Shown here one piece after another: positions 6,506 through 9,495 of a DNA stretch of 9,495 bases. A program made the translations under genes and the position numbers. Where the stretch lies: NCBI GenBank assembly GCA_937983495.1, contig CALKAA010000327.1:1-9495 (forward strand), given 5' to 3'. The stretch comes from an uncultured Gemmobacter sp. (GTDB lineage: Bacteria; Pseudomonadota; Alphaproteobacteria; Rhodobacterales; Rhodobacteraceae). The notes under the pieces are model-generated. The model made no database searches. It was not told the DNA's origin and saw nothing but the letters and a program-made list of their open reading frames with translations. The number at the start of each line of letters is the position of its first letter. Positions within the stretch are counted from its first letter, which is position 1.

Positions 6506-7186
6506 TTATGCCGATACGCGGGTGACAATGGCGGCCAGACCGGCGCGAATGTCGGCAATGGCCCCCATCGCGTTGATCCGTTCCAGCACGCCTTGCTGCG
6601 CGTAATAGGCGATCAGTGGCGCCGTCTGGGCGTGATAGGCTTTCAGCCGTTCGCGCACAGTTTCGGCATTATCGTCGGCACGACGTTTGAAGGCCGTGCC
6701 GCCGCATTTGTCACAAGTGCCTGCCACGGCAGGTTTCTTGAATTCGTCATGGTAGCCTTCGCCACAGGTGCCGCAGGTGTAGCGGCCCGAGACCCGGCCC
6801 ACCATCGCCTCGTCATCCACCTCCAGACTGATGGCGGCGGTGACGGCGAGACCCACTTGCGCCAGCAGCCCGTCCAGTGCGGCGGCCTGCCCGTCGGTGC
6901 GGGGAAAGCCGTCAAGGATGATGCCGCGCGCCACATCGGGCTGCGCCATGCGGTCCTTGAGGATCGCCAGCACGATCTCGTCGCTGACCAGTTGCCCGGC
7001 CTCCATCACCGCCTTGGCCAATTGCCCTGCGGCGGTGCCCTGTGCCACAGCGGCGCGCAGCAGGTCGCCGGTGGAGAGTTGCACCAGCCCGAAATCTTCT
7101 TCGAGCATGCGGGCCTGCGTGCCCTTCCCGGCACCCGGAGGCCCGAGAAGGATGAGAACGGCGGCTTTGGTCAGGGTTTCCGTCAT
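6506..7186 (-). CDS. adk: Adenylate kinase with Cys4 zinc lid
   Basis: The enzyme interconverts ATP + AMP and 2 ADP in the cytoplasm. The 226-residue protein carries the P-loop GPPGAGKGT (15-23), the AMP-site DGFPRT (92-97) and a long-form lid with Cys138, Cys141, Cys158 and Cys161. These form two CxxC pairs, the metal-binding arrangement seen in Gram-positive adenylate kinases and in that of Paracoccus denitrificans. RRADDN (168-173) is the usual Arg/Asp motif after the lid. It starts 4 bases after the acs stop, with AAGGG upstream inside acs, so the two are probably translated together. Acs releases AMP, which Adk returns to the ADP/ATP pool, giving a direct metabolic reason for the pairing. 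Bacteria normally also have an adk in the ribosomal-protein region, so this may be a second, dedicated copy. That cannot be seen from here. Confidence 0.96.
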   Translation of the reverse strand: MTETLTKAAVLILLGPPGAGKGTQARMLEEDFGLVQLSTGDLLRAAVAQGTAAGQLAKAVMEAGQLVSDEIVLAILKDRMAQPDVARGIILDGFPRTDGQAAALDGLLAQVGLAVTAAISLEVDDEAMVGRVSGRYTCGTCGEGYHDEFKKPAVAGTCDKCGGTAFKRRADDNAETVRERLKAYHAQTAPLIAYYAQQGVLERINAMGAIADIRAGLAAIVTRVSA

Positions 7187-7190
7187 CGGC

Positions 7191-9158
7191 TCAGCCCTTG
7201 TTCGCGCGGTTGGCGATCAGGTCATCGACCACCGAAGGATCGGCCAGGGTCGAGGTGTCGCCAAGGCTGCCGAAGTCATTCTCGGCGATCTTGCGCAGGA
7301 TGCGGCGCATGATCTTGCCCGAGCGGGTTTTCGGCAGGCCGGGTGCCCATTGGATGACATCGGGCGAGGCGATCGGGCCGATCTCGGTGCGGACCCATTT
7401 CACCAGATCCTTGCGCAGCTCCTCGGAGGGCTGCTGATCGTTCATCAGGGTGACATAGGCGTAGATGCCTTGGCCCTTGATGTCATGCGGGTAACCCACC
7501 ACGGCGGCCTCGGCCACGGCGGCATGGGCGACCAGCGCACTTTCGACCTCGGCGGTGCCCATGCGGTGCCCGGAGACGTTGATCACATCATCGACGCGGC
7601 CGGTGATCCACAGATAGCCGTCCTTGTCGCGGCGGCAGCCGTCACCGGTGAAGTAATAGCCGCGATACTGGGCGAAGTAAGCCTCCTGGAAGCGGTCATG
7701 GTCGCCCCAGAGCGTGCGCATCTGGCCCGGCCAGCTGTCGGAGATGCACAGCACGCCCTCGGCCTCGACCTCATCCTGCCGTTTGGCGGTGGCGGCATCC
7801 AGCACGACAGGCTTCACGCCAAAGAAGGGCAGCGTGGCCGAACCGGGCTTGGTGGGGGTGGCATAGGGCAGCGGCGTGATCATGTGGCCGCCGGTTTCGG
7901 TCTGCCAGAAGGTATCGACGATGGGGCATTTGCCCTTGCCGACATGCTTGTCATACCAGACCCAGGCCTCGGGGTTGATGGGTTCGCCCACCGAACCGAG
8001 GATGCGGAGCTTCGACAGGTCGTGCTTCTCGACCCATTCCGGCCCCTGCCCCATCAGCGAGCGGATGGCGGTCGGCGCGGTGTAGAACTGGGTCACGCCA
8101 TGCTTGGCGCAAACCTCCCAGAAGCGGCCGGCATCGGGGAAGGTGGGCACGCCTTCAAACATGATGGTGGTGGCGCCATTGGCCAGCGGACCATAGATGA
8201 TGTAGCTGTGGCCGGTGACCCAACCCACATCCGCCGTGCACCAGAACACGTCGCCTTCCTGATAGTCGAAAGTGTATTGGTGGGTCATCGCGGCGTAAAC
8301 GAGGTAACCGCCGGTGGTATGCACCACGCCCTTCGGCTTGCCGGTGGAGCCGGAGGTGTAGAGGATGAACAGCGGATCTTCCGCCCCCATCGGGCGCGGC
8401 GGGCATTCCGGGCTGACCATGTCCATCATCAGCTTCACATCGACATCACGCCCCTCGACCCAGGAGGTCTGGTCGCCGGTGTGCTTCACCACAAGGCAGC
8501 GCACCTTGTCGGAGCAATGCAGCAGCGCGGCATCGGTGTTCGATTTCAGCGGCGTGCGCTTGCCGCCGCGCGGGGCGGTGTCGGCGGTGATGACGATCTT
8601 GGCGCCGCAATCATTGATACGGTTGGCCAGCGCATCGGGCGAGAAGCCTGCGAAGACGATGGAATGGATGGCCCCGATGCGGGCACAGGCCAGCATGGCA
8701 TAGGCGGCCTCGGGGATCATCGGCAGATAGATCACCACGCGGTCGCCGCGCATGACGCCCTGCGAGAGCAGGACGTTGGCCATGCGGTTCACCTTCTCGG
8801 ACAGTTCCTTGTAGGTGATGTGCTGGGCCGGGGTGCCTGGATCATCGGGTTCAAAGATGATCGCGGTTTGCAGCGCGCGGTCTTTCAGGTGGCGGTCGAT
8901 GCAGTTGACGGAGGCATTCAGCACGCCATCCTCGAACCATTTGATCGAGACCTTGCCAAAGGTGAAATCGGTGTTCTTGACGCGGGTATAGGGCTTGATC
9001 CAATCCAGCCGCTGACCCTCGCGGCCCCAGAAGGCGTCAGGGTCATTCACCGACTCGGAATACATGGCGCGATATTTGGCGGTATCGGCATGGGCCTTGT
9101 CGTAACCGGTGGGCACGTCGCGGACAGTCGGCGCCAGTTCGGCGGGCTGCTGGGTCAT
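7191..9158 (-). CDS. acs: Acetyl-CoA synthetase (AMP-forming)
   Basis: Acs activates acetate with ATP and CoA to acetyl-CoA, releasing AMP and PPi. Numbered from the longer possible start at 9176, the protein shows the adenylate-forming P-loop YTSGSTGKPKG (273-283) and the acetate-pocket region DTFWQTETGG (421-430) with its Trp. It also has the hinge region YYFTGDGCRRDKDGYLWITG (507-526), followed by VDDVINVSGHRMGTAEVE (528-545). PKTRSGKIMRR (615-625) carries the catalytic Lys621 that is reversibly acetylated in known Acs enzymes. I favour the ATG at 9156-9158 (655 residues, close to the 652 of E. coli Acs). A clear AGGGA lies 7 bases before it, whereas the ATG at 9176 (661 residues) has only a poorer, distant AGGG. 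It is the first gene of the cluster, directly behind an AT-rich control region, and is followed 4 bases later by adk. Confidence 0.97.
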   Translation of the reverse strand: MTQQPAELAPTVRDVPTGYDKAHADTAKYRAMYSESVNDPDAFWGREGQRLDWIKPYTRVKNTDFTFGKVSIKWFEDGVLNASVNCIDRHLKDRALQTAIIFEPDDPGTPAQHITYKELSEKVNRMANVLLSQGVMRGDRVVIYLPMIPEAAYAMLACARIGAIHSIVFAGFSPDALANRINDCGAKIVITADTAPRGGKRTPLKSNTDAALLHCSDKVRCLVVKHTGDQTSWVEGRDVDVKLMMDMVSPECPPRPMGAEDPLFILYTSGSTGKPKGVVHTTGGYLVYAAMTHQYTFDYQEGDVFWCTADVGWVTGHSYIIYGPLANGATTIMFEGVPTFPDAGRFWEVCAKHGVTQFYTAPTAIRSLMGQGPEWVEKHDLSKLRILGSVGEPINPEAWVWYDKHVGKGKCPIVDTFWQTETGGHMITPLPYATPTKPGSATLPFFGVKPVVLDAATAKRQDEVEAEGVLCISDSWPGQMRTLWGDHDRFQEAYFAQYRGYYFTGDGCRRDKDGYLWITGRVDDVINVSGHRMGTAEVESALVAHAAVAEAAVVGYPHDIKGQGIYAYVTLMNDQQPSEELRKDLVKWVRTEIGPIASPDVIQWAPGLPKTRSGKIMRRILRKIAENDFGSLGDTSTLADPSVVDDLIANRANKG

Positions 9159-9161
9159 CGT

Positions 9162-9171
9162 CTCTTCCCTC
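9162..9171 (-). promoter_or_regulatory. acs ribosome binding site deciding the start
   Basis: On the minus strand this reads GAGGGAAGAG, with the AGGGA core at 9166-9170 and 7 bases before the ATG at 9158. It lies downstream of the alternative ATG at 9176, so use of the upstream start would place this site inside the coding region. Its strength and spacing favour the shorter protein. Confidence 0.7.
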
Positions 9172-9277
9172 GTCATATCCGTGACCCTGCCCGAAAACGA
9201 GCGCAGGTCCTCTTCCCTGACGGAAGTGTAAACTATTTTGCCACCTTCGCGTAACCCCTTTTCTTTATTGATTTTTC

Positions 9278-9316
9278 CTGTAAATTCTTTAACTGCAAAT
9301 GCGCGAAAACTGTAAA
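9278..9316 (-). promoter_or_regulatory. Three phased TTTRCAG elements, possible operator
   Basis: On the minus strand TTTACAG, TTTGCAG and TTTACAG occur at 9310-9316, 9293-9299 and 9278-9284, 17 and 15 bases apart. A further TTTACAC lies at 9226-9232. They resemble, but do not fully match, the TTTGCAAA-type sites of the RamB/ScfR family (for example PccR of Rhodobacter sphaeroides), which controls short-chain acyl-CoA metabolism. Their place upstream of acs makes a regulator site plausible. It is equally possible that they are chance motifs in AT-rich DNA. Confidence 0.3.
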
Positions 9317-9368
9317 GTGTGAAAATTTTGTGTTCAGATTGACAAGTCTTTTCAACAGCCTGCGCCCA

Positions 9369-9382
9369 TCACGGCGGCGTGA
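9369..9382. other. TCACG-N4-CGTGA dyad
   Basis: TCACG at 9369-9373 and CGTGA at 9378-9382 form a perfect 5+5 inverted repeat with a 4-base centre, a size that suits a dimeric repressor. It lies between the AT-rich acs control region and the possible divergent frame. No regulator is recognised. Confidence 0.25.
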
Positions 9383-9399
9383 ATGTGACGCCACGGAAA

Positions 9400-9495
9400 A
9401 TGATAGCGCAAACAGCCCCCGAAGGGCCGCCGGGCATGCCGCAGCGCAGCGAGACCGGCGGCGGAATCACTGGCGGAATCACTGGGGCGGCAGGG
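9400..9495 (+). CDS. Possible start of a divergent gene, cut by right edge
   Basis: A plus-strand frame opens with ATG at 9400 (MIAQTAPEGPPGMPQRSETG at its start) and stays open to the window end, 32 codons. A second in-frame ATG at 9436 has GAAGGG about 9 bases upstream and could be the true start. The peptide matches no family I know and contains a duplicated GGIT unit from a 12-base tandem repeat. Two minus-strand frames are also open across this end, one stopping at 9352 and one at 9369, so the end of an upstream minus-strand gene is an alternative reading. Confidence 0.25.
   Translation, partial: MIAQTAPEGPPGMPQRSETGGGITGGITGAAG
9461..9484. repeat. 12-base perfect tandem repeat, two units
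   Basis: GCGGAATCACTG occurs at 9461-9472 and immediately again at 9473-9484. The unit length is a multiple of three, so in any coding frame it adds four residues without a shift. Such a duplication is typical of replication slippage and could vary in copy number between strains. Confidence 0.85.

Larger units (their letters stand above)
9177..9399 (-). promoter_or_regulatory. AT-rich acs promoter/control region
   Basis: No gene is seen in these 223 bases. The part from about 9225 to 9355 is much richer in A and T than the rest of the window, as expected for a promoter region. Several TTTRCA elements and a dyad at 9369-9382 lie here. I could not pick a -35/-10 pair with good spacing on the minus strand, so the transcription start is not assigned. 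If the plus-strand frame at 9400 is real, the region is shared by two divergent promoters. Confidence 0.55.

Noticed and set aside
2405..7312. Plus-strand open frame of 1635 codons opposite four genes
   Set aside because: It lies codon-on-codon opposite DUF294, symporter, DUF4212 and adk. The three spacers (183, 15 and 63 bases) are all multiples of three, and these genes avoid TTA, CTA and TCA codons in that register. The product is rich in His, Gly, Gln and Arg with no domain sense, so it is a codon-bias shadow.
6831..9254. Plus-strand open frame of 807 codons opposite acs and part of adk
   Set aside because: Antisense shadow of two genes with full catalytic motifs on the other strand. It has no recognisable domains.
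9339..9344. Perfect TTGACA on the plus strand as a -35 box for a divergent promoter
   Set aside because: The sequence 16 to 18 bases downstream is GC-rich with no -10-like hexamer, so a promoter is not supported.

Overview
The window is GC-rich, and all confidently called genes lie on the minus strand, so they are read from the right end towards the left. Gene content and protein style point to an alphaproteobacterium, most likely Rhodobacterales (Rhodobacteraceae). The supporting features are an acetyl-CoA synthetase locus with a DUF4212/symporter pair, a DUF294 protein, and an adenylate kinase with a four-cysteine zinc lid. The genus cannot be fixed from sequence alone.

Layout in transcription order. 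An AT-rich regulatory stretch (about 9159-9399) precedes acs (acetyl-CoA synthetase), which is followed 4 bases later by adk (adenylate kinase). Next come a two-helix DUF4212 membrane protein and a large VC_2705-type sodium:solute symporter. A 183-base spacer with three perfect or near-perfect hairpins follows. Beyond it lie a DUF294 protein (cyclic-nucleotide-binding-like domain, two CBS domains, nucleotidyltransferase), an unrecognised 172-residue membrane-anchored protein, a stand-alone receiver domain, and a membrane sensor-like protein cut off by the left edge. Genes are 1 to 15 bases apart except for the 63-base gap after adk and the 183-base spacer. At the far right, a weak plus-strand frame may be the start of a divergent gene.

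How the parts fit. The symporter with its small partner probably imports a short carboxylate such as acetate. Acs converts acetate, ATP and CoA into acetyl-CoA, AMP and PPi, and Adk can convert the AMP back to ADP. The second half of the cluster looks regulatory: DUF294, REC and the PAS/HAMP membrane sensor. The sensor carries Asp where a histidine kinase has its phospho-accepting His and shows no recognisable N-box. The receiver has all its phosphorylation residues but no output domain. The pair is therefore not a standard two-component system.

The first 30 bases are not genomic. They match the Illumina TruSeq read-2 adapter, so the window starts at a contaminated contig end and the sensor gene is truncated there artificially. 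From family knowledge I infer that its missing C-terminus may be a DnaQ-like 3'-5' exonuclease.
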